Assembly (NCBI GenBank): GCA_035628135.1
Contig: DASPKM010000010.1
Coordinates: 868,001-932,000, forward strand
Origin: DASPKM01 sp035628135
Lineage (GTDB): Bacteria; Bacteroidota; Bacteroidia; Chitinophagales; Chitinophagaceae
Direction: 5' to 3'
Length of the DNA stretch: 64,000 bases
Below are positions 53,287 through 62,988 of this stretch, in pieces. The notes under the pieces were generated by a model. That model saw nothing but the letters and a program-made list of their open reading frames with translations, did no database searches and was not told where the DNA came from. A program made the position numbers and the translations under genes. How positions within the stretch are numbered: position 1 is the stretch's first letter; each line of letters begins with the position of its first letter.

Positions 53287-53427
53287 ATGAAAAGACGCCA
53301 TAAAAGACTGCTGATGAACGTACTTGCTTTTACCGCTCTTGGAATTGCTATTTATTTGACCCTTTTCCATAAGGAAAAGCCGTTTGGCCCAAACCAAACC
53401 CTGAATGCTAACGCTTCCTCCAGGTAA
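53287..53427 (+). CDS. Small single-span membrane protein, 46 aa
   Basis: An ATG-initiated frame of 46 codons starts with basic residues (MKRRHKRLLMN), has one hydrophobic segment (VLAFTALGIAIYLTLF) and ends in a polar tail ending ASSR. The basic-then-hydrophobic layout is typical of real small membrane proteins, and a terminator-like hairpin follows 37 nt after its stop. No homology can be claimed. It lies in an otherwise empty 442-bp gap between the AsmA gene and polA. Confidence 0.5.
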   Translation: MKRRHKRLLMNVLAFTALGIAIYLTLFHKEKPFGPNQTLNANASSR

Positions 53428-53463
53428 ATTATAAAGCCAATCGGCTTCCTTTGAGAGCCTCGC

Positions 53464-53501
53464 AAAAGCTGCAACCGTAACAATCCGTTTGCAGCTTTTT
53501 G
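53464..53501 (+). terminator. Hairpin terminator upstream of polA
   Basis: AAAAGCTGCAA (53464-53474) pairs with TTGCAGCTTTT (53489-53499), and T-residues and G follow the stem. It lies after the 46-codon ORF and about 100 nt before polA, so it probably ends that small gene or the uvrB-AsmA transcript. Confidence 0.75.
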
Positions 53502-53601
53502 TTTCTGGGCATCCGAAGATGCCGCATGGTTTCGCATGTGGCAAAATCTTAAAAATTATCCCCTTCGTGCTCCCGGCTTTAGGAAACCTTAACTTAGCGG
53601 C

Positions 53602-56439
53602 ATGAGCCAAAAGTTATTTCTGCTGGACGCCCTGGCACTGGTTTTCCGGGCTTATTATGCTTTAATTCGAAACCCCCGTATTACCAGCAAGGGCCGTAAT
53701 ACCAATGCCCAATTCGGGTTTACCACCACCCTGGTCGACCTCATCAACAACCAAAAGCCTACCCACATGGCGGTATGCTTCGATACCATGGCGCCCACCG
53801 AACGCCACAGCGATTTTACCGACTATAAGGCCAACCGGCAGGAAGCCCCCGAAGATCTGATGAGCGCATTGCCCGACATCAAGCGCATTATCGCGGGCTT
53901 CAACATTCCCGTGGTGGAATTGGACGGTTATGAAGCAGATGACGTCATCGGCACGCTTTCCAAACAAGCGGCCGCCGCCGGCTACGAAGTGTACATGGTT
54001 ACGCCTGATAAAGACTATGGCCAATTGGTAGGTGAGCGCATTAAAATATATAAGCCACCTTACCAGGGCAGTGTTCCGGAAATACTTGGCCCCAAGGAAG
54101 TATGCGCCAAATGGAACATCAGCGATGTATCTCAGGTAATAGACATTTTGGGTTTAATGGGCGATTCAGTAGATAATATTCCCGGCATACCCGGCGTGGG
54201 CGAGAAAACCGCGTCGAAGCTGCTGTCGGAATACGTGACGCTGGAAAGCGTGCTGGAAAATGCGGACAGGATCAAAGGCGCATTGGGCGAAAAGATCAAA
54301 GCGGGCCGTGAATCGGCCATCATCAGTAAAAAGCTGGCGACCATCATCACACACGTGCCGGTTACCTTCCATGAAGAAAATTTCAGGTTGAAGGAGTGGA
54401 ACAAGGATGCGTTGCGCGAAGTATTCGCCGAGCTGGAATTCAAGACCCTGGGCAAACGCATATTGGGCGATGAATTCAACGCATTCGAAGACACGCGCAA
54501 GAAACCCTCCAATGGCAACGGCGTGCAGCAAGACTTGTTCAGCAGCGCCGCGGATTGCACCGTTCCGCCTGAAAAATTGCAACCGCAACCCGAAGACATT
54601 ACGCCGGGACTGATTGCGGAATATAATATAAACAACACGTCGCACAATTATGTGGTGGTGCAAACGGACGAGGCCATACAGGACCTTATCTCCATGCTGC
54701 AACAGCAAAAAGAAATAAGCTTTGATACCGAGACTACCTGCCTCGACGCCAACGACGCTGAGCTGGTAGGTCTTAGCTTTTGCGCCGCACCGCACCAGGC
54801 ATATTATATTCCTTGTCCCCCGGACGCGGACAGAACACAACAGATACTGCTGCAATTCAAGCCCCTGTTCGATAACCCATCCATTACCTGGGTAGGGCAA
54901 AACATCAAGTATGATCTGTTGGTGCTGAAATGGTACAACGTTGAGCTTGCGGGGCCGGTATTCGATACCATGCTGGCGCATTACGTGATAGAGCCCGATG
55001 GCAAGCGCAGCATGGACCTTTTAAGCGCGCAGTTTTTAAAATATGAGCCGATACATATAGAGGAATTGATCGGCAAGAAAGGAAAGACACAGGGCAACAT
55101 GCGCGACGTGGAGATAGATAAAATAAAAGAATACGCCGCCGAAGACGCAGACATCACGCTTCAATTGAAAGCCGCTTTTACACCCCTGCTCGGCAAACGC
55201 CAGGTAGAAAGGGTGTTCAACGAAGTGGAAAATCCATTGGTAAAAGTGCTGATGGATATGGAGTACGAAGGCATTAAGGTAGATGTTGAGTTCTTAAATA
55301 CCTATTCAAAGGAATTGGACCGCGAGGCAAGGCTAAGCGAAGAAAGCGTGTACCAGCAGGCAGGCGTTCGCTTTAACCTGGCATCGCCCCGGCAGTTAGG
55401 CGAGGTATTGTTTGAAAAATTGCAGCTCGATCCCAAGGCACGCAAGACCAAGACAGGCCAGTATGCCACAGGCGAAGACGTGTTGATGAAGCTGGCCGTG
55501 CATAATAAGATCGCCGACGACATTCTTGCGTACCGGCAGTTGACCAAACTGAAATCCACTTACGTGGACGCGCTACCGCAGATGATCAACCGAAGAACGG
55601 GCCGTGTGCATACGTGTTTTGGACAGGCTGTTGCCGTTACCGGAAGGCTGCAAAGCAACAATCCCAACCTGCAAAACATACCGGTGCGTACAGAGAGAGG
55701 CCGCGAGATCCGCAAGGCTTTCGTTCCGCGCGATTCGAAACACGTGCTGGTGAGCGCCGATTATTCGCAGATAGAATTGCGCATTGTGGCCGCTATCAGC
55801 GGAGACCCGGCAATGTGCGAAGCATTTAAGCTGAACAAAGACATTCATACCGCCACCGCCGCTAAAGTGTACAATGTAGATGAATCCGAAGTAACCAAGG
55901 AGCAGCGCTACAAGGCCAAGAGCGTGAACTTCGGGATTATTTATGGGCAGGGGGCATTTGGTTTGGCCGACAATCTCGGCATTAGCAGGACCGAAGCAAA
56001 GCAGATCATCGACAACTACAAAAAGCAATTCGCCAACATCCAGAAATACATGGACGATACCATCAATTTCGCGCGGGAATACGGTTTTGTGCAAACGCTG
56101 ATGGGCCGTAAGCGTTGGTTGAAGGACATTAACAGCGCCAACTTTACCGTGCGCGGCTTTGCAGAGCGCAACGCCATCAACTCGCCCATACAAGGCACCG
56201 CGGCGGACATGATCAAGCTGGCCATGGTGAAAGTGCACCAGGAATTTAAAAAGCACAAGTTCAGGTCGAAAATGGTGCTGCAGGTGCATGACGAGTTGGT
56301 GTTTGATGCCGTCCGCGAAGAGTTGGAAGACATAAAGCCGGTGATCATCGAGGCCATGCAATCGGCGATGCCCTTGCCTAATGGTGTGCCCGTAGTAGCA
56401 GGCGTGGGTGCTGGTGAAAATTGGCTGGAGGCGCATTAA
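53602..56439 (+). CDS. polA: DNA polymerase I, 945 aa
   Basis: All three activities are recognisable. The 5'-3' exonuclease/FEN domain (residues 1-300) opens KLFLLDALALVFRAYYAL and has the helix-hairpin-helix GLMGDSVDNIPGIPGVGEKTA. The 3'-5' exonuclease is intact at its first motif (FDTETTCLDAN). The polymerase domain contains VSADYSQIELRIVAAISGD (motif A), a motif B segment ending KSVNFGIIYGQGAFGLA, and QVHDELVFD (motif C). The length matches proofreading-type PolA. It acts in repair and Okazaki fragment processing. Its TAA is directly followed by the next gene's ATG. Confidence 0.97.
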   Translation: MSQKLFLLDALALVFRAYYALIRNPRITSKGRNTNAQFGFTTTLVDLINNQKPTHMAVCFDTMAPTERHSDFTDYKANRQEAPEDLMSALPDIKRIIAGFNIPVVELDGYEADDVIGTLSKQAAAAGYEVYMVTPDKDYGQLVGERIKIYKPPYQGSVPEILGPKEVCAKWNISDVSQVIDILGLMGDSVDNIPGIPGVGEKTASKLLSEYVTLESVLENADRIKGALGEKIKAGRESAIISKKLATIITHVPVTFHEENFRLKEWNKDALREVFAELEFKTLGKRILGDEFNAFEDTRKKPSNGNGVQQDLFSSAADCTVPPEKLQPQPEDITPGLIAEYNINNTSHNYVVVQTDEAIQDLISMLQQQKEISFDTETTCLDANDAELVGLSFCAAPHQAYYIPCPPDADRTQQILLQFKPLFDNPSITWVGQNIKYDLLVLKWYNVELAGPVFDTMLAHYVIEPDGKRSMDLLSAQFLKYEPIHIEELIGKKGKTQGNMRDVEIDKIKEYAAEDADITLQLKAAFTPLLGKRQVERVFNEVENPLVKVLMDMEYEGIKVDVEFLNTYSKELDREARLSEESVYQQAGVRFNLASPRQLGEVLFEKLQLDPKARKTKTGQYATGEDVLMKLAVHNKIADDILAYRQLTKLKSTYVDALPQMINRRTGRVHTCFGQAVAVTGRLQSNNPNLQNIPVRTERGREIRKAFVPRDSKHVLVSADYSQIELRIVAAISGDPAMCEAFKLNKDIHTATAAKVYNVDESEVTKEQRYKAKSVNFGIIYGQGAFGLADNLGISRTEAKQIIDNYKKQFANIQKYMDDTINFAREYGFVQTLMGRKRWLKDINSANFTVRGFAERNAINSPIQGTAADMIKLAMVKVHQEFKKHKFRSKMVLQVHDELVFDAVREELEDIKPVIIEAMQSAMPLPNGVPVVAGVGAGENWLEAH

Positions 56440-57099
56440 ATGTCTCTTATCTATTGTTACGATGCCTACTGCGGCTGGTGTTACGGCTTCAGCACTGTCA
56501 TCAGGCGCATAGCCGAAGAATATGCTGACCGCCTGCCGGCGGAAGTATTGTCCGGCGGAATGATATTGCCCGAAGAACCGCGGCACATTTCGGTAATGGC
56601 TGATTACATTCAAAAAGCATATAAAACCGTTGAAGAATACAGCGGCAATAAGTTTGGCGAAGATTACCTCTGGCATGTATTCAATCCCGATAAAAGCGAT
56701 TGGTTCCCGCACTCAGAAAAGCCGGCCATCGCCCTGTGCGTGTTCAAGGAATATCATCCCGGTAAGCAAGTTCAGTTCGCGGCCGACCTTCAATCTGCCC
56801 TTCACTTCGAGGGCCGCGACCTTACCGACAACGAGGCCTATCGCCATTTGCTACACAAATACGATATCCTTCCTGACGAATTCTATTCCAGGCTTGGCAG
56901 CTCTGAGTACAAGGACAAGGCCTATTATGAATTTGCATTGGTGAAACAACTGCAGGTCACTGGTTTTCCTACTGTACTGCTGCAAAGCTCTGAAACCAAA
57001 TTTTACCTATTGGCCAGGGGCTATACTTCATACGATACCTTACAACAGCGACTGGAACGCGTATTAGCCGAGCCTGGCATCCAGGCCAAACCATCTTGA
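56440..57099 (+). CDS. DsbA-family thioredoxin-fold protein, 219 aa
   Basis: The N-terminus IYCYDAYCGWCYGFSTVI places a CGWC (C11-C14) redox motif directly after the first strand, as in the FrnE/DsbA-like group. A helical insertion follows, and the end contains the cis-proline loop VTGFPTVLLQS, which is the other hallmark of the fold. There is no signal peptide, so it works in the cytoplasm as an oxidoreductase or isomerase. It starts at the base after the polA stop codon, so the two are likely co-transcribed, though no functional link is known. Confidence 0.88.
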   Translation: MSLIYCYDAYCGWCYGFSTVIRRIAEEYADRLPAEVLSGGMILPEEPRHISVMADYIQKAYKTVEEYSGNKFGEDYLWHVFNPDKSDWFPHSEKPAIALCVFKEYHPGKQVQFAADLQSALHFEGRDLTDNEAYRHLLHKYDILPDEFYSRLGSSEYKDKAYYEFALVKQLQVTGFPTVLLQSSETKFYLLARGYTSYDTLQQRLERVLAEPGIQAKPS

Positions 57100-57281
57100 T
57101 ACTGGAAACCTTCGTAATTGTTAAGTTATTTTAGCGGCGATGTTTTTTGTATAAGCCTGTTTATTTTTCATCCCAATCCCCACCCGATGCCTAAATGAAA
57201 TCCCGAATTCCAAACTATTTATCCCGAATTATCAACTTCCGCCCTATGGCTAACCCATCCCATACCATAAAACATTTTAAA

Positions 57282-58406
57282 ATGCGCAAATCACTACTAC
57301 TTTTCTGTTTCTTTCTCTTTTCCTCTTTTCTCCTGTCTCTCAACACCCATTCTCAATCCCAATCCCAGCCGGTGCCGCGTCCCACCATGGACTTTGAAAA
57401 ATACGAGCCCGTTTCCACCCTCGTGGTGCCCGAGCATAAACTATCCCGCTCCAAATACCCCTTCATCGACGTACACAACCACCAGTTCCAGATGGGTACG
57501 CAAAACCTTGCTGACCTGCTAACCCACATGGATAAACTAAACATGCAGGTAATGGTAAACCTGAGCGGGCAGGGCGGCGAGGCGCTCCACAAAATGCTGC
57601 AAAATATCCGAGCCAATTCCCCCAAGCGCTTCATCGTATTTACCAACGTGAGCTTTAACGGCGTTGGCGAAGAAGGATGGATTGAAAAAGCGGTGAAACA
57701 ACTGGAAGACGACGTAAAGGCCGGCGCCAGCGGATTGAAGATCTACAAGAACCTCGGGTTCTCCGTAAAAGACAAATCAGGGGCCCGCGTTGCGGTAGAC
57801 GACCCGCGGCTGGACCCCATCTGGGCCAAGGCGGGCCAGTTAAAGATCCCCGTGATCATTCATACCGCCGACCCAAAATCGTTCTGGGATACCATGGATG
57901 AAAAGAACGAACGCTGGCTTGAATTGGCCACGCATCCCAACCGCAAACGCGGCGACGATAACCCAGTTCCCTGGGAACAATTGATAGAGGAGCAGCACCG
58001 GATGTTTAAGAAGCATCCGCGCACTACGTTTATCGCCGCGCATTTCGGATGGTACCCCAACGACCTTGCAAAGCTTTCGCAATTAATGACCGAGATGCCC
58101 AACATGTACATCGAGTTCGGCGCGGTGATAGCCGAGTTGGGCAGGCAACCGAGGGCAGCGCGTCAATTCTTTGAAAAATACCAGGACCGCATCCTGTTTG
58201 GTAAAGACAGTTGGGTGCCCGACGAGTACGCTACTTATTTCCGGGTGCTGGAAACAGAAGACGAATATTTTCCTTACCACAAAAAATACCACGCATTTTG
58301 GAGAATGTACGGAATAGGGCTGCCCGATGCAATCTTGAAAAAAGTATATTATAAGAATGCGCTTAAAATAATACCGGGCATAGATAAGACGCAGTTCCCG
58401 GAGTAA
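57282..58406 (+). CDS. Exported amidohydrolase-family protein, 374 aa
   Basis: A signal peptide (MRKSLLLFCFFLFSSFLLSL) is followed by a TIM-barrel metal-dependent hydrolase of the amidohydrolase_2 type. Metal-ligand motifs are FIDVHNHQFQM (HxH), VIIHTADPKSFWD, FIAAHFGWYPND and RILFGKDSW. Members decarboxylate or hydrolyse small aromatic or lactone substrates; the substrate here is unknown. The ATG at 57282 is chosen because the signal peptide starts there; an in-frame ATG at 57195 adds 29 residues without coding character. It ends at a palindromic junction facing nhaD. Confidence 0.85.
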   Translation: MRKSLLLFCFFLFSSFLLSLNTHSQSQSQPVPRPTMDFEKYEPVSTLVVPEHKLSRSKYPFIDVHNHQFQMGTQNLADLLTHMDKLNMQVMVNLSGQGGEALHKMLQNIRANSPKRFIVFTNVSFNGVGEEGWIEKAVKQLEDDVKAGASGLKIYKNLGFSVKDKSGARVAVDDPRLDPIWAKAGQLKIPVIIHTADPKSFWDTMDEKNERWLELATHPNRKRGDDNPVPWEQLIEEQHRMFKKHPRTTFIAAHFGWYPNDLAKLSQLMTEMPNMYIEFGAVIAELGRQPRAARQFFEKYQDRILFGKDSWVPDEYATYFRVLETEDEYFPYHKKYHAFWRMYGIGLPDAILKKVYYKNALKIIPGIDKTQFPE

Positions 58407-58423
58407 GTTAGGCTTGGTCATTG

Positions 58424-58471
58424 GGTCATTAAGTCATAAGTCATTAATGGTTCCTTATTGACTTAATGACC
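58424..58471. terminator. AT-rich palindrome between convergent amidohydrolase and nhaD genes
   Basis: GGTCATTAAGTCA (58424-58436) is the exact reverse complement of TGACTTAATGACC (58459-58471). Further copies of the same words (GGTCATTGGGTCATT before, TTGACTCAATGACTT after) flank the hairpin. Its site between convergent genes suggests a bidirectional terminator. Confidence 0.65.
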
Positions 58472-58478
58472 TATTGAC

Positions 58479-59750
58479 TCAATGACTTAATACGAACACC
58501 GCAGCTCCGGCCAGGTACCCGGCCAACGCGAGCCACGCAATTCTTTTAAGGTACCAGAAGAATTCTATTTTTTCTATTCCCATGGCGGCAACGCCTGCCG
58601 CTGAACCAATGATAAGAATGCTGCCGCCGGTGCCGGCACAATACGCCAGGAATTGCCAGAAGAAATGATCGGTTGGATATTGCTCCAGCGAGTACATGCC
58701 CATGGTGGCTGCAACCAGCGGTACATTATCCACTATAGATGATAGCACCCCGATGATGCTTACTATCAGGCGCTCATCGCCAATGGCTGTGTCCAGTTTT
58801 TCAGACAAGCCGTGTAAAATGCCGGTGGCCTCCAAAGCTGCAACGCTGGCCAGTATCCCCAGGAAAAACAAAATGCTCGAGGTATCTATTTTTCTCAATG
58901 CATATTGAACCGAGAACATATTCTTATCGCTGGTGTCCTTTTCGCTGTGAATGAATTCGGTTATTACCCACATAATGCCCAGTCCCAGCAAAATGCCCAT
59001 GAATGGCGGAAGGTGCGTGACTGTTTTGAAGACAGGTACCATTAATAAGATCAGCACACCTGAAGTAAAAACAATGTTCCTTTGCACTGCGGTATTGGTA
59101 ACGGCCTTTACCCCTTCGACGGGGGATTCTGCGGGTACCAGTTTTCCTTTCAGGCGCATGTTCATTAATAAGATGGGCACTATTACGCTCACAAGGCTTG
59201 GCAATATGGTATGGACAATAATACTGACCGTAGTTATTTGCCCGCCTATCCAAAGCATGGTAGTAGTAACGTCACCGATGGGCGACCATGCGCCTCCCGA
59301 ATTGGCGGCTATCACCACCATGCCACAAAACAGCAGCCTGGTTTCTTTATCTTTTATCAACTTACGTAACAGCGACACCATAACGATTGCAGTGGTAAGA
59401 TTGTCCAACACCGCCGACAGGAAGAACGTGATAAAACTTACCAGCCACATCAATTTCCGCTTATCGGTTGTGCGTATGCGTTGGGTAATGATGTCGAAGC
59501 CGTCGTGCGCGTCTATCAACTCCACAATGGTCATGGCTCCCAATAGAAAAAATAAGATCCCTGAAATATCTCCCAGGCGTTCCAGCAATTGCGCGTTTAC
59601 AACATTGCTGTCGGGCGCGCTTACAACGTATACCGTCCAGCATAAAACGCCGGTAATGAGCGCAGAAGCCGCCTTGTTGATCCTGATGGGATGCTCCAAT
59701 GCAATGGCAAGGTAGCCAAGTATGAATATGATAACGAGAAGCGTGGTCAT
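58479..59750 (-). CDS. nhaD: NhaD-type sodium:proton antiporter, 423 aa
   Basis: This polytopic protein has about twelve hydrophobic segments and matches the NhaD family in the ion-transporter superfamily. Conserved segments include FLLGAMTIVELIDAHDGF, DNLTTAIVMVSLLRKLI and ANSGGAWSPIGDVTTTMLWI, with the charged pairs DNLTT and GDVTT that face the ion path. It exchanges Na+ (or Li+) for H+ across the inner membrane. The C-terminal end has VDNVPLVAATMGMY. It is followed after 1 nt by fabG upstream on the same strand, so the two may share a transcript. Confidence 0.92.
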   Translation of the reverse strand: MTTLLVIIFILGYLAIALEHPIRINKAASALITGVLCWTVYVVSAPDSNVVNAQLLERLGDISGILFFLLGAMTIVELIDAHDGFDIITQRIRTTDKRKLMWLVSFITFFLSAVLDNLTTAIVMVSLLRKLIKDKETRLLFCGMVVIAANSGGAWSPIGDVTTTMLWIGGQITTVSIIVHTILPSLVSVIVPILLMNMRLKGKLVPAESPVEGVKAVTNTAVQRNIVFTSGVLILLMVPVFKTVTHLPPFMGILLGLGIMWVITEFIHSEKDTSDKNMFSVQYALRKIDTSSILFFLGILASVAALEATGILHGLSEKLDTAIGDERLIVSIIGVLSSIVDNVPLVAATMGMYSLEQYPTDHFFWQFLAYCAGTGGSILIIGSAAGVAAMGIEKIEFFWYLKRIAWLALAGYLAGAAVFVLSH

Positions 59751-59751
59751 G

Positions 59752-60507
59752 CTATGTATTCAGTCCTCCGCACACGCTTATTACCTGCCCCGTAACATAC
59801 GAGCTAAGGTCCGAGGCCAGGAATAAGGTGGTATTGGCAATTTCTTCGGAACTGCCGAACCTACCCAGCGGTATCTTATCCAGGAAGGCTTTGGCCGCAT
59901 CGCCTTCTTTCAGGTAATGCGTCATGTCGGTCTCCACAAATCCCGGGGCAATGGCATTGCAACGAATATTTCTGGAGCCCAATTCCAATGCCACGGATTT
60001 GGTAAAGCCGATGATACCGGCCTTGGAAGCAGCATAGCTGGTTTGTCCTGCATTACCACGCATACCGATGATGGAGCTCATGTTGATGATGGAGCCCTTC
60101 TTTGCCTTCATCATCGGGCGTATTACCTGCTTGGTCATGTTGAACACGCTGTTGAGGTTTACATTGATCACATCGTTCCATTGTTCGGTGGAGAGCCTTA
60201 GCAGGAGGTTGTCTTTTGAAATGCCGGCGTTGTTCACGCACACGTCTATAGCACCGAAATCCTTTGTTACCTCGTTTACGAAAGCCTCGCACTCGGCAAA
60301 GTTGCCCGCGTTGCTCCGGTATGCCTTTGCATTGCCGCCCATAGCCTTTAATCTGCCTTCCAGGTCGGCGGCTTTCGATGCGCTGCTCTCGCTTACATAG
60401 GTAAATGCTACATGCGCGCCGTGCTCGGCCAGCTTAAGGGCAATTGCTTCGCCAATTCCGCGGGCCGCGCCCGTTACAATAACAACCTTGTCCTGTAATA
60501 ATTTCAT
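59752..60507 (-). CDS. fabG: 3-oxoacyl-[acyl-carrier-protein] reductase, 251 aa
   Basis: A short-chain dehydrogenase/reductase with the NADPH motif TGAARGIGEAIA, the NNAG motif and the catalytic Ser-Tyr-Lys set (MSSIIGMRGN, QTSYAASKAG). The length and the ending VTGQVISVCGGLNT are typical of FabG, which reduces beta-ketoacyl-ACP in fatty acid synthesis. I start it at 60507, because residues before MKLLQDKVVIVTG look like leader. Other SDR roles are possible, but the sequence fits FabG closely. Confidence 0.93.
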   Translation of the reverse strand: MKLLQDKVVIVTGAARGIGEAIALKLAEHGAHVAFTYVSESSASKAADLEGRLKAMGGNAKAYRSNAGNFAECEAFVNEVTKDFGAIDVCVNNAGISKDNLLLRLSTEQWNDVINVNLNSVFNMTKQVIRPMMKAKKGSIINMSSIIGMRGNAGQTSYAASKAGIIGFTKSVALELGSRNIRCNAIAPGFVETDMTHYLKEGDAAKAFLDKIPLGRFGSSEEIANTTLFLASDLSSYVTGQVISVCGGLNT

Positions 60508-60547
60508 GCTTGTTGGTTTATGAGTATGCAATTTTTATATGATCATA

Positions 60548-61390
60548 TCAGGTAAACACCAGCACTATACAGAACAATATAAAGCGGTAAATGCTATATA
60601 CGATCAGCCAGTGTGCGGCCAAAAATAAAACAGATTTCAAAATGGCGGGCACCTTCTTTTCATTATAAAACCTTATAAAGGCCAATGTGGAGTATATGGC
60701 CAATGCGGTAACATGCAAGGGCACACTGATATTATCATTGAGATGATTCCTTAAATCCACCCCAAATGCATAGACAATAAAATAAGTTATGATGAATAGC
60801 AGCGGTAGCAACAGGAAAGTAAAATATAGGTAAAACGTATTTATTTCGGAGGCCAGGGTAATATGGTCAAAAAAGTATCTTCCCTTTTTCAGGAATAGCA
60901 ATTGTATCGCCAGGGCGGACAGTGGAATAATGATGAGCAGCAATATCTTCGCAAACTTTGGCGATTTTGCGTCGAACCGCGCTGCCACCTGGTCCATTGT
61001 AAGTTTTTTCGACTTCATTTTGTTTTCGACCATGCGTTCGGCAACCGGGCTATACAATTCGTTGAGGTGATTTTTCAGCGGCATGTTCAATCCCTGGAAA
61101 ATGGGAAAGAGCAGGTATAGAATTACACCGATAATGAACAGGTTCACCGGTTTGTAATAAGGCCTTCGTATGCCGTCACAAATTTGCTTGGACACAAAGC
61201 CCGGCCTGGTCATTATCAGCCACCAGCTCCTGAAGATCTTATTATCGAAATGTGTAATGAAATGAAAAGCTTCTTCTAAAAAATGACTGAAGCGCTTATC
61301 GTGGTCCGAATAAACTTTTTCACCGCATTCATTACAGAAGTTTCCCGTGAACTGGTTGCCGCAGTTCTTGCAGGTGACGTGAGCGTGCAT
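60548..61390 (-). CDS. DUF3667 membrane protein with zinc ribbon, 280 aa
   Basis: The N-terminus is a four-cysteine zinc ribbon (CKNCGNQFTGNFCNECGEKV). A conserved amphipathic segment (FHFITHFDNKIFRSWWLIMTRPG) and about five membrane spans follow, which is the DUF3667 pattern. The function is not known. It sits between fabG and the GH3-like gene on the same strand, with gaps of 40 and 11 nt, so it is likely co-transcribed with them. Confidence 0.88.
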   Translation of the reverse strand: MHAHVTCKNCGNQFTGNFCNECGEKVYSDHDKRFSHFLEEAFHFITHFDNKIFRSWWLIMTRPGFVSKQICDGIRRPYYKPVNLFIIGVILYLLFPIFQGLNMPLKNHLNELYSPVAERMVENKMKSKKLTMDQVAARFDAKSPKFAKILLLIIIPLSALAIQLLFLKKGRYFFDHITLASEINTFYLYFTFLLLPLLFIITYFIVYAFGVDLRNHLNDNISVPLHVTALAIYSTLAFIRFYNEKKVPAILKSVLFLAAHWLIVYSIYRFILFCIVLVFT

Positions 61391-61401
61391 GTTAGCCTTG
61401 G

Positions 61402-62910
61402 TTATATATTGAACTGTAAGATATCGTCTATAAAATTCCGTTCGTTGCTCAGCCTCGGAACTTTATGCTGTCCGCCCAGTTTGCCTTTGCTTTTGAGCCA
61501 GGCGCTGAAAATGCCTTTCCTCAGCTTGTGCACTACCGGCATCCTTAGCGCAATGTCTTTGTAGCGCTTTGCTTCGTAATCGCTGTTAACGGCTTGCAAT
61601 GCATTGTCCAGTTCATACACAAAATGTTCCATGCTCGAAGGATCTTTCTCAAATTCCACCAGCCATTCATGCGCGCCGTTTTGCTCTTCGCTGAAGTACA
61701 CGGGGGCGGCGGTATAGTCGTTAACGATAGCGCCGGTCCTTTCCGATGCGGTGGCAATGGCCTTGTCGGTATTATCTACGATCACTTCTTCGCCAAATGC
61801 ATTGATGTAGTGCTTCAACCTGCCGCTCACCTTTATGCGAAAAGGATTGAGCGAAGTAAATTGAATGGTATCGCCCAGCATATACCGCCACAAACCGCCG
61901 TTGGTGCTGATGACCAGCGCATAGTTCTTGCCGGTTTCCACCTGCTCTAAGCCGATGGTTTGGGGATGTTGCTTTCCATATTCTTCCAGCGGCATGAACT
62001 CCATAAAAATGCCGTGGTCGGTAAACAGCAGCATGCCATCTTCCAATGGATTGTCCTGCGCCGCAAAAAATCCTTCGCTGGCATTGTACATTTCCAGGTA
62101 GTTGATGTCTTTGCCGATCAGCTTGCGGAATTGCTCCCGGTAAGGCGTAAACGAAACACCGCCGTGCATGTACAGTTCAAGGTGCGGCCATACTTCAGAC
62201 AGGGAGCTTTTGCCGGTGATCTCCAATATTCTTTTTATCAATACCAGCGTCCAGGTGGGAACGCCTGAAATGGAAGTAACGTTTTCCTGTATGGTGCTGG
62301 TGGCCAGCTTTTCGATCTTGGTTTCCCACTCATCCATCAGCGCAATGCTAAGTTCCGGCGTGCGGATCCAATGGCTCCAGAACGGTGTGTTTTGCAGCAG
62401 CACCGCGCTTAGGTCGCCATAATGCGTTTCTTCATTTACCTGGTGAATGGTATGGCTGCCGCCGATCACCAGTCCTTTGCCGGTCAGCAGGTCGGAATCG
62501 GGATGGAAATTATAATACAGGGTCAGTACGTCCTTGGCGGCCTTATAATGGCAGTCCTGCAGGCTTTCATCGCTTACGGGAATGAACTTGCTTTTGTCGC
62601 TGGTGGTGCCGCTGCTCTTGGCGAACCAGTATACCGGCGTATTCCACAGTATATTTTGTTCCCCGTTCATGATGCGCTGTATATAAGGCTTCAGGTCATC
62701 ATATTCGTGAATGGGCACGGCCTGCTTAAAGGCCTTTACTGTAAATAAGCGGGAGAAATTGTATTTACGCCCGAATTCGGTGTATTGGGCCGAGGTCACC
62801 AGGTCCTGCAATACCTCGCGCTGCGCCTCTACGGGGTGCTTTATCCAGCTTTCGATGCGCCACATGCGCAACCGCGCCAGGGTTGATATTGCGGGACTCA
62901 ATAGCTTCAC
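61402..62910 (-). CDS. GH3 auxin-responsive-promoter-family protein, 502 aa
   Basis: The protein belongs to the bacterial GH3-like branch of adenylate-forming enzymes. The ATP-binding P-loop-like motif SSGTTSDKSKFIPVS, a conserved GGSHTIHQVN segment and SISGVPTWTLVLIKRIL are visible. Plant relatives join amino acids to hormones; the bacterial role is not settled and may involve acyl-amino acid or lipid synthesis. The length is typical for Bacteroidota members (about 500 aa). It lies 11 nt upstream (in transcription) of the DUF3667 gene. Confidence 0.9.
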   Translation of the reverse strand: MKLLSPAISTLARLRMWRIESWIKHPVEAQREVLQDLVTSAQYTEFGRKYNFSRLFTVKAFKQAVPIHEYDDLKPYIQRIMNGEQNILWNTPVYWFAKSSGTTSDKSKFIPVSDESLQDCHYKAAKDVLTLYYNFHPDSDLLTGKGLVIGGSHTIHQVNEETHYGDLSAVLLQNTPFWSHWIRTPELSIALMDEWETKIEKLATSTIQENVTSISGVPTWTLVLIKRILEITGKSSLSEVWPHLELYMHGGVSFTPYREQFRKLIGKDINYLEMYNASEGFFAAQDNPLEDGMLLFTDHGIFMEFMPLEEYGKQHPQTIGLEQVETGKNYALVISTNGGLWRYMLGDTIQFTSLNPFRIKVSGRLKHYINAFGEEVIVDNTDKAIATASERTGAIVNDYTAAPVYFSEEQNGAHEWLVEFEKDPSSMEHFVYELDNALQAVNSDYEAKRYKDIALRMPVVHKLRKGIFSAWLKSKGKLGGQHKVPRLSNERNFIDDILQFNI

Positions 62911-62988
62911 TTATACAATTTATCAATAACAAGATAGCAATAAAAATGCCTTCGCGGGTTTCCTGAAAATCGATCGTTACCCCGAAAG

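Noticed and set aside
53248..53610. 120-codon minus-strand open frame before polA
   Set aside because: It overlaps the more plausible plus-strand small ORF, a terminator and the polA start, and its translation has no recognisable features.
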